From Hyphomicrobium sp. (lineage in GTDB: Bacteria > Pseudomonadota > Alphaproteobacteria > Rhizobiales > Hyphomicrobiaceae), in NCBI GenBank assembly GCA_002928955.1, contig PERT01000013.1, positions 1 to 64,000 of the forward strand: a DNA stretch of 64,000 nucleotides. Reading direction: 5' to 3'. The position numbers were made by a program, and so were the translations under genes. Shown piece by piece: positions 54,181-63,279 of this stretch; within the stretch, counting starts at the first letter, position 1, and each line of letters begins with the position of its first letter. The notes beneath the pieces were generated by a model that was not told the origin of the DNA, made no database searches, and was given only the letters and a program-made list of their open reading frames with translations.

Positions 54181-56106
54181 TTGGACCATCAAAGCAAGAC
54201 TCCGCTTCTCGATCGGGTGAGAACACCGGCTGACCTTCGCACGTTATCGGAGCAGGATCTGGTGCAGCTTGCGAGCGAGCTGCGCACTGAACTGGTCGAT
54301 GCTGTCTCGGTAACCGGCGGACACCTGGGTGCCGGCCTTGGCGTCATCGAGTTGACCGTTGCGCTTCACTATCTGTTCAACACCCCCCGAGACCGTCTGA
54401 TCTGGGATGTCGGCCATCAAGCCTACCCGCACAAGATCCTGACCGGCCGCCGGGACCGCATACGCACGCTGCGCCAGGCTGGCGGTTTATCGGGGTTCAC
54501 CAAGCGCGCGGAGAGTGAATACGACCCATTCGGCGCCGCCCACTCGTCGACGTCGATCTCGGCCGGCCTCGGCATGGCGGTCGCCCGCGACCTCGATGGA
54601 CGCGACAATCACGTCATCGCTGTGATCGGCGACGGTGCGATGTCGGCCGGTATGGCCTACGAGGCCATCAACAACGCTGGCGCACGCGACGAGCGGCTGA
54701 TTGTTATCCTGAATGACAACGACATGTCGATCGCCCCGCCCACGGGCGCGCTGTCGGCCTATCTCGCGCGCATGACGTCGAGCGGGACGTATCTTTATTT
54801 TCGCGATATTGCAAAGCAGCTTGCCAAGCAGTTGCCGAAGAGCTGGGAGCGGCGAGCGGCTCGCGTGGAGGAATACACCCGTCATCTTTGGCAGGGCGGC
54901 GCCTGGTTCGAAGAACTGGGCTTCTATTATATCGGGCCGATCGACGGGCACGACTTCAATCACCTGCTACCGGTCCTCAAGAATGTGAGGGATGCCAAAA
55001 ACGGTCCTATCCTGGTCCACGTCGTGACCAAGAAGGGCAAGGGTTACGCTCCGGCCGAGGCGTCCGACGACAAGTACCACGGCGTTGCCAAGTTCAACGT
55101 CATCACCGGCGCACAAGTGAAGCCGAAGGCCAATGCGCCAAGCTATACGCGCGTCTTCGCCGACAGTCTCGTGGCCGAGGCCGAGAAGGACAAGCGGATT
55201 GTCGCCATCACGGCGGCGATGCCGGATGGGACTGGGCTTGACGTGTTCGGCAAGCGCTTCCCAGATCGTACATTCGACGTCGGCATCGCAGAACAACATG
55301 CGGTGACCTTCGCGGCGGGCCTTGCCACCGAAGGTATGAAACCGTTCGCGGCGATCTACTCGACATTCCTGCAGCGCGGCTACGATCAGGTCGTCCACGA
55401 CGTGGCCATTCAGAGGCTGCCCGTGCGCTTCGCGATTGACCGCGCCGGGTTCGTTGGCGCCGACGGTGCGACCCATGCCGGCTCCTTCGATCTTGCCTAT
55501 CTTGGATGCCTTCCTGATTTCGTGATCATGGCGGCTGCCGACGAGGCGGAGCTCGTGCACATGGTGGCGACGGCGGCAGCCATCGACGATCGGCCAAGCG
55601 CGTTCCGCTATCCGCGTGGCGAGGGCACCGGCGTAGACCTGCCGAAGGTGGGTATTCCGCTTGAGATCGGTCGCGGACGCATCGTGCGCGAGGGTACCAA
55701 GATTGCGCTTCTGTCCTTCGGAACGAGACTGCAGGAGTGTCTCAAGGCCGCCGACCAACTGGCCGCACTTGGACTGTCGACCACGGTTGCGGATGCCAGA
55801 TTCATGAAGCCGCTCGATGCCGACCTTATTGCGCGTCTGGCGCGTGAGCACGAAGTCATGATCATGGTCGAGGAAGGCTCGGTCGGCGGCTTCGGCAGTC
55901 ATGTCTTGCATCATCTGGCGACCACCGGTCTGCTCGATCGCGGACTGAGGGTGCGATCACTGGTTCTGCCGGACCAGTTCATCGATCAGGATACGCCCGC
56001 CTTGATGTACGAACGCGCCGGATTGGGCGCGGCGGGCATCGTCGAGACGGCATTCGGTGCCCTCGGCCGCGCGTGGGTGGACCGGCAGGAAGGTGGCCGA
56101 GCCTGA
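54181..56106 (+). CDS. dxs: 1-deoxy-D-xylulose-5-phosphate synthase
   Basis: 641 residues from TTG 54181, which gives the normal N-terminus [15 protein letters not shown]; no nearby ATG is in frame. [14 protein letters not shown], the thiamine diphosphate motif [13 protein letters not shown]…NDND, and the pyrimidine-binding [15 protein letters not shown] are diagnostic. It starts the MEP isoprenoid pathway from pyruvate and glyceraldehyde 3-phosphate. The rare start may lower expression of this rate-limiting step (inference). Confidence 0.95.
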   Translation: MDHQSKTPLLDRVRTPADLRTLSEQDLVQLASELRTELVDAVSVTGGHLGAGLGVIELTVALHYLFNTPRDRLIWDVGHQAYPHKILTGRRDRIRTLRQAGGLSGFTKRAESEYDPFGAAHSSTSISAGLGMAVARDLDGRDNHVIAVIGDGAMSAGMAYEAINNAGARDERLIVILNDNDMSIAPPTGALSAYLARMTSSGTYLYFRDIAKQLAKQLPKSWERRAARVEEYTRHLWQGGAWFEELGFYYIGPIDGHDFNHLLPVLKNVRDAKNGPILVHVVTKKGKGYAPAEASDDKYHGVAKFNVITGAQVKPKANAPSYTRVFADSLVAEAEKDKRIVAITAAMPDGTGLDVFGKRFPDRTFDVGIAEQHAVTFAAGLATEGMKPFAAIYSTFLQRGYDQVVHDVAIQRLPVRFAIDRAGFVGADGATHAGSFDLAYLGCLPDFVIMAAADEAELVHMVATAAAIDDRPSAFRYPRGEGTGVDLPKVGIPLEIGRGRIVREGTKIALLSFGTRLQECLKAADQLAALGLSTTVADARFMKPLDADLIARLAREHEVMIMVEEGSVGGFGSHVLHHLATTGLLDRGLRVRSLVLPDQFIDQDTPALMYERAGLGAAGIVETAFGALGRAWVDRQEGGRA

Positions 56107-56518
56107 CGTGATTTCCCGGAAAGTTTCCGCAGGGGTATGCGAACCTTGAAGCGCTCGATCGGATCGCTGCGCCTGGATCAGGATATTCCGCTCGTGTGAT
56201 GATCGCGAGGTCCGTCTCATTTTGCGGCGAGTTCGGAGACGAATTTCGCGAAATTAATGATAATAGAATCAATTGGTTGCCAGTGCTTTCTCGGGCGCGA
56301 GATTCGCTCAATGCCCGTTGCAGGACGAAGCGAACTTCGCGGCCGGCACACGAGCGTGATTAACGCGAGGTCATGCTTTTCCGCACACCGGCTGAAGTGA
56401 AACACCTCAGAATGATCTCTTCGAGGGTTTATTTCTGAGGACGCAACGCAGTGAGGTTCCCTGGACACAATCGATTTGGAGATGCCCACCAGGCGCGACT
56501 GGAGGTGGCCAAAATTCG
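56107..56518. other. 412-bp gap between convergent dxs and eutC
   Basis: No gene supported. The stretch around 56240-56280 is AT-richer than the surroundings. No terminator hairpin with T-run found. Confidence 0.5.
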
Positions 56519-57310
56519 CTATCTGCCCTGTTCATCGAGGACAGTCGCCCCGATTGTTCCTTCAAGCCCTCCATGGCTTCGGTCCTTAAGCGCGACGCCT
56601 GTCAGCTCCATCGCAAGCGCTGCTTTGGCAAGCCACGCGAGCTTTGCGGCAGCGACCTCCGGCGCGAGCCCGCCCGGGCGAATGTTCGAGATGCAGTTGC
56701 GCTCAGCGTCGGTGCGGCCGCGGCGCGGCAGATAGGTGAGATAGACGCTCAAGCTGTCGGCGGCGGTGAGGCCGGGGCGCTCGCCAATCAGCACGGCGAC
56801 GAGCCGCGCGCCGAGGAGCTCGCCGACCTCGTCGCCCAACGCCACGCGCGCGCCTTCGGCGATGACAGTCGGCCCCAGCTTCAACCCGAGCGCATTCACA
56901 TGCAGCAGCACAGCCTCCACCAGCTTCGGGGCATGAGACGCAACCGCAATCGCCGAGAGCCCGTCGCCGATCATCAGCACAAGATCGCTTGTCTGGTTTC
57001 GCACGGCCGCCTTGATCCGTTCCCGAGATGGTTCGTCGAGCTGCCGGCCAAGGTCGGGCCGACGCAGGTATGTGGCGCGGTCCCGCGCCTCGCTCTCAGC
57101 CTCCACCGTGGCGAGTCCAAGAGTCCGCATTTGTACAGCGAGGGCTGAGCGATCGAGACGGGCATGAACAGCATCCCGCGCTTTGGCATGCGCCAGCGCG
57201 AACGACAGCACTTCCCGCGTCGGCAGCGATGCGCCGGTGCGGCCGAGCGCGATCCGGGCCGGTGTCCGCGCGCAGAGATGTTTCCACGGATCGCGCGGAA
57301 CGTCGCTCAT
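56519..57310 (-). CDS. eutC: Ethanolamine ammonia-lyase small subunit
   Basis: 263 residues. ARIALGRTGASLPTREVL at the N-terminus, LVLMIGDGLSAIAVASHAPKL, and IGERPGLTAADSLSVYLTY are EutC signatures. With EutB it forms the adenosylcobalamin enzyme that converts ethanolamine to acetaldehyde and ammonia. It overlaps eutB by four bases (57307-57310). Confidence 0.95.
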   Translation of the reverse strand: MSDVPRDPWKHLCARTPARIALGRTGASLPTREVLSFALAHAKARDAVHARLDRSALAVQMRTLGLATVEAESEARDRATYLRRPDLGRQLDEPSRERIKAAVRNQTSDLVLMIGDGLSAIAVASHAPKLVEAVLLHVNALGLKLGPTVIAEGARVALGDEVGELLGARLVAVLIGERPGLTAADSLSVYLTYLPRRGRTDAERNCISNIRPGGLAPEVAAAKLAWLAKAALAMELTGVALKDRSHGGLEGTIGATVLDEQGR

Positions 57311-58713
57311 GGCGCGGGCTCACTTTCATTGGCTGCAGCGTGCACATCCGCAATGAGCTGGTGGCTGGGCGACGGTGGCAGCAGCTGTCCCGTCGCATCG
57401 GTGATCGCCATTCGTTCAAGCCAGCCCTCAAACTCGGGCGCGCGCTTCAGGCCGAACGCTTCGCGCACGTAGAGCGCATCATGGAAGGACGTCGACTGGT
57501 AGCCGAGCATCACGTCGTCTGCGCCCGGCACGCCCATGATGAAGGTGACGCCCGCCGCGGCCAGAGCCGTCAGCACCACGTCCATATCATCCTGGTCGGC
57601 CTCGGCGTGGTTGGTATAACAAACATCGACGCCCATCGGCAGGCCCATCAGCTTGCCGCAGAAGTGGTCCTCGAGCGCGGCGCGCAGGATCTCTTTGCCG
57701 TCGTAGAGGTATTCAGGGCCAATGAAGCCGACGACCGTATTGACGAGCAAGGGATCAAATGCACGCGCCACGGCATAGGCACGTGCCTCGCAGGTCTGCT
57801 GATCGACACCGTGATGGGCCCCAGCGGAAAGCGCCGAGCCCTGCCCGGTTTCAAAGTACATCACATTCTCTCCGACCGTGCCGCGCCTCAGGCTGCGCGC
57901 CGCTTCGTTGGCTTCACGCAACAGATCGAGCGTGATGCCGAACGAGCGATTGGTTGCCTCGGTGCCGCCGATTGACTGGAAGACGAGGTCAGTCGGCACG
58001 CCTCTCGCCATGAGATCGAGGGCGGTGGTGACATGGCAGAGCACGCAGGCCTGGGTCGGGACCTCGTAGCGCTGGATCAGCTCGTCGAGCATCCTGAGCA
58101 TGGCCGCGATGCGATCCGGCTGATCGCTCGCCGGGTTGATGCCGATTACCGCATCGCCGCAGCCGTACATGAGGCCGTCGGCGGTTGCGGCCATGATGCC
58201 GGCGAGATCGTCCGTTGGGTGGTTCGGCTGCAGCCGCACGGCCGTGGTGCCGGGAAGGCCAAGCGTGTTGCGGAAGCGCGTGATCACCCGGCACTTTCTT
58301 GCCGCCAGAATCAGATCCTGGTTGCGCATGAGCTTGGCGACGGCCGCCGCGATTTCAGGCGTGATGGCGGGAGCGAGCCTGGCGAGCGTCTCGGAACTCG
58401 TCGCGCGCGACAGGAGATAGTCGCGGAGCTCGCCCACTGTCATAGACGCAATTGCTCCGAACGCACGGGTATCGTGTCGGTCGAGGATCAACCGCGTGAC
58501 GTCGTCGTTCTCGTAGAGGATCAGCGGCTCGGCAAGAATGGTTTTGAGCGACACGTCGGCGAGGGTGAGCTTGGCAGCCACGTTCTCCTCAGCGGACGCG
58601 GCCGCGATTCCAGCCAGCCGGTCGCCCGCTCGCGGCGGCGACGCCTTCGCCAGAAGCACCCTCAGGGACGGGAAGACATACCGCGTGCCGCAAACTGTGT
58701 GGGAATACGCCAT
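57307..58713 (-). CDS. eutB: Ethanolamine ammonia-lyase large subunit
   Basis: 468 residues from ATG 58713; a longer in-frame reading to 58959 is not family-like. YGCGDAVIGINPASDQ, FETGQGSALSAGAHHG and FIGPEYLYDGKEI are conserved EutB motifs near the substrate and cobalamin sites. It is followed by eutC. No ethanolamine permease, EutA reactivase, aldehyde dehydrogenase or microcompartment shell gene is nearby, which is common in non-enteric bacteria. Confidence 0.95.
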   Translation of the reverse strand: MAYSHTVCGTRYVFPSLRVLLAKASPPRAGDRLAGIAAASAEENVAAKLTLADVSLKTILAEPLILYENDDVTRLILDRHDTRAFGAIASMTVGELRDYLLSRATSSETLARLAPAITPEIAAAVAKLMRNQDLILAARKCRVITRFRNTLGLPGTTAVRLQPNHPTDDLAGIMAATADGLMYGCGDAVIGINPASDQPDRIAAMLRMLDELIQRYEVPTQACVLCHVTTALDLMARGVPTDLVFQSIGGTEATNRSFGITLDLLREANEAARSLRRGTVGENVMYFETGQGSALSAGAHHGVDQQTCEARAYAVARAFDPLLVNTVVGFIGPEYLYDGKEILRAALEDHFCGKLMGLPMGVDVCYTNHAEADQDDMDVVLTALAAAGVTFIMGVPGADDVMLGYQSTSFHDALYVREAFGLKRAPEFEGWLERMAITDATGQLLPPSPSHQLIADVHAAANESEPAP

Positions 58714-59369
58714 CCGGCACCCGCCCCCGAGCCAACTGCTGCGTCGGACAATGTGCCCGACGGCCCTATTCGAAATGGTAACCCGCTTGTTTGCCAGCCG
58801 CCATTGTCTTGAATATCTGGATATCGGCCCCGGGGCGCCGTTGTGCGTCGGGCCGAGGGCGGCGAGCGGCTGTGGGTGCGCCGGAACCCAAGCGGCGGCC
58901 ATTATAGCGTCGGCATTGGACCGTTGTTGCGTGGTCGGACGGTTTCGAGGAGGCGGCATGACTTGGGGCTATTCCAAGTGACGCGTGCCTTAGACGCCGA
59001 GCCAGACGATGGCACGGTCGGGGGTGCTCGCATGCGCCTCGGCCGGTGCGGGTACAATCGGCGGCTTGCTGACCTGCCAGAAACAAGCATCAAACCTTGG
59101 CAATAGGTGTTTTGCGACGAGTATACTTGGCGACCGGGCTACCTTATGGCCAGCCGGCTCCCTCCAAGAATTCGAACACAGGTATTGCTCGCCTGGAACT
59201 CGAACAAACCTCAAAGGCAACCGAGCCAGATCCACTGTCGGCTGAGTTACAGCATATGGTTCTGAACTACTGGCTTGAATTGATTCGATTGGGTAAACCC
59301 TTCCGGGTGCTGAGACGTACCCCGCGCCAGCGTCTGTGGACATGGCTGCCCAACCTGCTGGAGACCCTG
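58714..59369. other. 656-bp divergent region between eutB and the polysaccharide cluster
   Basis: Frames here (minus 58766-59086; plus from 59097) lack ribosome sites and family likeness. It must hold promoters for eutBC leftward and the surface-sugar genes rightward. I found no riboswitch or clear promoter. Confidence 0.45.
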
Positions 59370-60023
59370 GTGACCAAGTTCGACGAGCGCATCTTCATCC
59401 ACCAGAGTTCCTACGTCGATCCCGGCGCGAAGCTCGGGGTTCACACGTCGATCTGGCATTTCGTGCATGTGGAGGGCGGTGCGATTGTCGGCGAGAACTG
59501 CAACATCGGGCAGAATTGCTACATCGGAAACAACGCCGTCGTTGGGAATGCCTGCCGACTTGGCAACTCGGTCGCGATCTTCTCACATGTGGAGTTGGGT
59601 GACTTTGTGTTCTGCGCGCCTTACATGGTCTTCACCCACATCGATTTTCCGCGAGCGGCCGTCAGCCGGCGGGAGGTGTTCGTCAAGACGCTGGTCGGTA
59701 CCGGCTCGACACTGGGCGCCAACTGCACCGTCGTGCCCGGCATCGAGATCGGAACCGGCACGTTTGTCGCCGCTGGCGCGACCTTGACCGGGAGCACCGC
59801 CGATTGGAGCTTGATGATCGGCACGCCGGCGCGGCACGTCGGCTGGGTCAGCGCCTATGGCGAGCGCATCGCTCTGCCTTTGACGGGACAAGGAAGCTGG
59901 ACCTGTCCGCACACGGGCGATACCTATGTGCTCGAGGACAAGTCCCTGAGGCGCATTGCGGGACCGGACGATTTGCTGAGTTATAAGCCGGGTGCGAAAT
60001 TGGAACGGCGTGTGGCCGTTTAG
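59370..60023 (+). CDS. Left-handed beta-helix N-acetyltransferase (WlbB/WbpD-like)
   Basis: 217 residues from GTG 59370, with GGAG six bases upstream, giving the family start FDERIFIHQSSYVDPGAKLG. Hexapeptide repeats run through IVGENCNIGQNCYIGNNAVVG and TLGANCTVVPGIEIGTGTFV. Such enzymes acetylate amino sugars, for example UDP-2-acetamido-3-amino-2,3-dideoxyglucuronate in O-antigen synthesis. An in-frame ATG at 59256 would add 38 residues not seen in the family. It begins the polysaccharide cluster. Confidence 0.85.
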   Translation: MTKFDERIFIHQSSYVDPGAKLGVHTSIWHFVHVEGGAIVGENCNIGQNCYIGNNAVVGNACRLGNSVAIFSHVELGDFVFCAPYMVFTHIDFPRAAVSRREVFVKTLVGTGSTLGANCTVVPGIEIGTGTFVAAGATLTGSTADWSLMIGTPARHVGWVSAYGERIALPLTGQGSWTCPHTGDTYVLEDKSLRRIAGPDDLLSYKPGAKLERRVAV

Positions 60024-60116
60024 GACGCTCCGATCGGACGAAGCCGCGTGGGGCAAATTCGTCCTGACAGGACTGGGCATGCGAACTAGTCTATTTTTCA
60101 GGCGAGGGAGATCTGC

Positions 60117-60845
60117 TTGTCGCTGGCTAAACATCTGAAGGCTTGGGCCGCCTGGGCAGGATATCATATCGTTCGCAATCACAACAATCCCGAGCATACG
60201 CTGGCGGGATTGGGAGGTCTCGATTTCAGAACCATTATTGATATTGGAGCGAATACTGGCCAGTTCGCGCGTGATATTCGTGCGCGCTTCCCAACGGCGC
60301 GGATTTACTGCTTTGAGCCGGTGCCGCAGGCTTTCGCAATGCTCGAAGCGTGGGCGGCGGCTGACGGGCGTGCCGAGGCGGTTCAGCTGGCTCTCGGCGA
60401 CGAGCCGGGCCGTGTCGAGATGTTCGTCCATACCAATGCGACGACCTCCTCGTCACTGCTGCCGACGACGTCTCGGTCGCACGAGCTTTACCCCACCACC
60501 GTGAAGCAAACGACGGTTTCGGTGGCCGTGCAGCGGTTGGACGACTGGGCACGCCTCTCCGGCGCGGATCTCGCTCGGGCGCTGGTCAAGATCGACGTGC
60601 AGGGGTATGAGGCCAATGTCCTGCGTGGCGGGCCGAATGTACTCGCCAAGGCCAAGGCCGTGATTATCGAGGTCAACATCGAGGGTCTCTATGAAGGGCA
60701 GGGCCGGTTTCGTGATCTGGTCCAGCTCCTGGACGCGGCTGGCCTGAAGTATGCCGGCAATTTGAGCCAGGCTTGTGCAGCTGATGGCCGCATCGTCTTC
60801 GTGGATGCTGTGTTCGTGCGTCCGGATAACGAGGCGCCGCAATGA
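60117..60845 (+). CDS. FkbM family methyltransferase (first)
   Basis: 242 residues from TTG 60117, preceded by AGGGAG. IIDIGANTGQFARD is the SAM motif and LVKIDVQGYEANVLRGG the FkbM signature. FkbM-type enzymes O-methylate sugars or polyketides. It overlaps the next, related gene by four bases (60842-60845). Confidence 0.88.
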   Translation: MSLAKHLKAWAAWAGYHIVRNHNNPEHTLAGLGGLDFRTIIDIGANTGQFARDIRARFPTARIYCFEPVPQAFAMLEAWAAADGRAEAVQLALGDEPGRVEMFVHTNATTSSSLLPTTSRSHELYPTTVKQTTVSVAVQRLDDWARLSGADLARALVKIDVQGYEANVLRGGPNVLAKAKAVIIEVNIEGLYEGQGRFRDLVQLLDAAGLKYAGNLSQACAADGRIVFVDAVFVRPDNEAPQ

Positions 60846-61762
60846 ACTCAAGGCAAGCCATGATAAAGACAATCATTCGTGCCGCCCATCAACATGGCGT
60901 ATTGAGGGCAGCGATGATGCCTGCGCGCAAGCTCGTCGCGCACTACATGCAGAAGCGTGACAGGGTGGAGCGGGCCGCGATCGAGCGGATTGCCTCGATG
61001 CTGGTGGAAGATCCCGTGTTGCGCGTGAATGAGTTCGTGGGTGTTTTCGCGCTATCGCCGCAAAGCCACATCTTCCGCCGCGTGGCAATGGCCGGACACT
61101 ACGAGCCGGAGTTGACCGCGCGGTGCCGCGTCCTGCTCGACGTGGACCGCGACGTCATGGATATCGGCGCCAACGTCGGTTTTCACAAGGTGCTGCTCGG
61201 CGGGTTGCTGCGCAAAGGACGTCTCCTCGCCGTCGAACCGACACACGATGCGTTGAAACGGCTGCGCCGGAACATCATCATGAACGGCGTCGGAGACAAA
61301 GTGGCGGTGCTCGAAGGCGTTGCATCGGATGCGCCAGGCCAGATCGAAATCAAGATCGTGGCAGGTCTCGAAGAATACTCGACCATCGGAGCGCTCGAAC
61401 ATCCCTCGGTGGCCAATGCCGAAATCGTGACGCGGACGGTTGAGGCGCGCACGCTCGATCAGCTGGCCACCGAGCACGGGCTCGATGTGGGCTTCATCAA
61501 GGTCGACGTCGAAGGGGCCGAGCATCTGGTATTCAGGGGCGGGCAAGCGACACTTGCCCGCTGTCGACCCGTTGTTTTGTCGGAGCTGTCCGATACGCTG
61601 CTGCGCAAGAACGGTTCCTCCTCGCAGGAGGTGATCAAGATGTTCGAGGTGCTCGGCTACGTGGTCAGCGATCCCATGCGTCCGAACCTGAAGCCCGGGA
61701 ACGTCGAATTCGGCGATATCCTCTGCATCCCGCGTGAGCACCCGCTCGCGTCGGCGGCATGA
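60842..61762 (+). CDS. FkbM family methyltransferase (second)
   Basis: 306 residues. VMDIGANVGFHKVLLGG and FIKVDVEGAEHLVFRGG are the SAM and FkbM motifs. It has about 60 extra N-terminal residues relative to the preceding gene and differs in sequence, so it is not a recent duplicate. It overlaps the flippase gene by four bases (61759-61762). Confidence 0.88.
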   Translation: MNSRQAMIKTIIRAAHQHGVLRAAMMPARKLVAHYMQKRDRVERAAIERIASMLVEDPVLRVNEFVGVFALSPQSHIFRRVAMAGHYEPELTARCRVLLDVDRDVMDIGANVGFHKVLLGGLLRKGRLLAVEPTHDALKRLRRNIIMNGVGDKVAVLEGVASDAPGQIEIKIVAGLEEYSTIGALEHPSVANAEIVTRTVEARTLDQLATEHGLDVGFIKVDVEGAEHLVFRGGQATLARCRPVVLSELSDTLLRKNGSSSQEVIKMFEVLGYVVSDPMRPNLKPGNVEFGDILCIPREHPLASAA

Positions 61763-63264
61763 GCCGCCGCAGGCTCTATACCAATGCGCTGGTTGCCGTC
61801 GTGCAGGTCGTCGTCGTGGCGGGGCTGCTGTTCGAACTCTATCGCTTTCTACTGCGGCAAATCGGGACCGAGCAGCTCGGTGCCTGGTCGCTGGTGCTGG
61901 CGATCGTTTCCATGTCGAGCATCGCCGAGTTCGGCATCGGCGGAAGCGTCGTCAAGTTCGTCGCCGGTGATCTGGGGGCTGGCAAGAGGGAACGAGCGGC
62001 TGCAACGGTGGCGATGTGCGCGGCCACCGCCGCGACGTTCGTCGCCGTCTCGTTTGTCGTGGTCGCCCCGCTCGCCACCTATATGCTCAAGGGTGTGATC
62101 GCCGACCCGGCGCTCTACGCCTCCGCAATCGGGCTGCTGCCGTGGGCGCTCGCGTCCGTTCTGACGACGACGGTCGCACAAATGATGCTGAGCACACTCG
62201 ACGCTTGCCAGCGCACGGACTTGCGCGCAGCCATCGGCTTGTCGGGTGCGGCGGCGCAGCTTGGGGCGGCCTATTACTTCGTTCCGCGTGATGGTGTGCT
62301 GGGGGTGGGGCCAGCGCTCTTTGCGCAGGGCGCGCTTACGCTCGTTCTCGGTGTCGTGGCTGTGGTTTTGGTGTTGAATGTTCCGGCGCGCGTTTGGCTC
62401 GGCGGAGAACGCTCCCGCCTGCGCGAAATACTGCGCTATGGCGGCGCCATCCAGGTGATCGCGGTGGCACAGATGTTGTTCGATCCCGCCGTGAAGCTGT
62501 TGCTGTCGATCTTCGGCGGCCTTTCGGCCACCGGGTTGTACGAGGTTGCCAACAAGGCGGTCATCCAGTTCCGCAGTATCATTGTCAGCGCGTTTCAGAT
62601 GCTCGTTCCATTCCTCGCGCACCGTCTCGGCGGCAACGATTACCCGCGCGAGGTGATGGCCAAGATATACCGTGATGTGCAGGGTCTGTTGATCGTGTTG
62701 ACCGTGCCCTATTACGCACTGGTCGCCGCCGCGTTGCCGATCTTGCTGACGCTCTGGCTCGGCCGCTTCGAACAGGTCTTCGTCGAGATGGGGCTCATCT
62801 GTCTCGCGGGCTGGACCGTCAATACGCTGGTCGTCTCATCTTACATGATCTCGGTTGCCACCGGGCAACTCAAGTGGCTCGTCGGAGCGCACGTTCTGAT
62901 CGGCGCGGGAAGCATGGTGCTTGGTTTTGCCGGCGGGACGGTATTCGGCGGCATGGGCGTGATCGCAGGATCGATGCTGGGACTTGCGGCCGGCAGTTCG
63001 ATCGTGCCGTTATGGTTTCATCGCTACTATGGCGTATCGCCGCGTGCGTTCGTTCCCGCTCATACCGGTCCATTGATCGCGGCTAGTCTCGTTGGCGTCG
63101 GGGTGTTGCTCGCCATGCAGTTGTCCGGCACGTCGCCGCAACTATCTGTGTCGCTCGTCACGAGTTATGGCCTCTTCGCGTCGATCTTGGCAGTTCTCGT
63201 GGTGCGGCATCCGGTTGTTGCTGAGCTGATCGCACGCAAACGGCCAGCGCAGTCTTCGTCGTAA
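61759..63264 (+). CDS. Polysaccharide flippase (Wzx/MATE-like, oligosaccharide transporter)
   Basis: 501 residues with about 12-14 hydrophobic helices. ALSVxEFGIGG-like IAEFGIGGSVVKFVAGDLG, LSTLDACQRTDLRAA and LYEVANKAVIQFRSI follow the polysaccharide-biosynthesis transporter pattern, which flips undecaprenyl-linked sugar units across the inner membrane. It is translationally coupled to the FkbM gene and 15 bp before a glycosyltransferase-like gene. Confidence 0.87.
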   Translation: MSRRRLYTNALVAVVQVVVVAGLLFELYRFLLRQIGTEQLGAWSLVLAIVSMSSIAEFGIGGSVVKFVAGDLGAGKRERAAATVAMCAATAATFVAVSFVVVAPLATYMLKGVIADPALYASAIGLLPWALASVLTTTVAQMMLSTLDACQRTDLRAAIGLSGAAAQLGAAYYFVPRDGVLGVGPALFAQGALTLVLGVVAVVLVLNVPARVWLGGERSRLREILRYGGAIQVIAVAQMLFDPAVKLLLSIFGGLSATGLYEVANKAVIQFRSIIVSAFQMLVPFLAHRLGGNDYPREVMAKIYRDVQGLLIVLTVPYYALVAAALPILLTLWLGRFEQVFVEMGLICLAGWTVNTLVVSSYMISVATGQLKWLVGAHVLIGAGSMVLGFAGGTVFGGMGVIAGSMLGLAAGSSIVPLWFHRYYGVSPRAFVPAHTGPLIAASLVGVGVLLAMQLSGTSPQLSVSLVTSYGLFASILAVLVVRHPVVAELIARKRPAQSSS

Positions 63265-63279
63265 CGGCAGAGCGGATCG

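Noticed and set aside
59060-59085. GACCTGCC resembling a B12-box end near eutB
   Set aside because: It lies on the plus strand, away from the eutBC direction, and no cobalamin-riboswitch stems surround it.
59097-59369. N-terminal extension of the acetyltransferase frame
   Set aside because: The GTG at 59370 has a ribosome site and gives the family start; the extension is not family-like.
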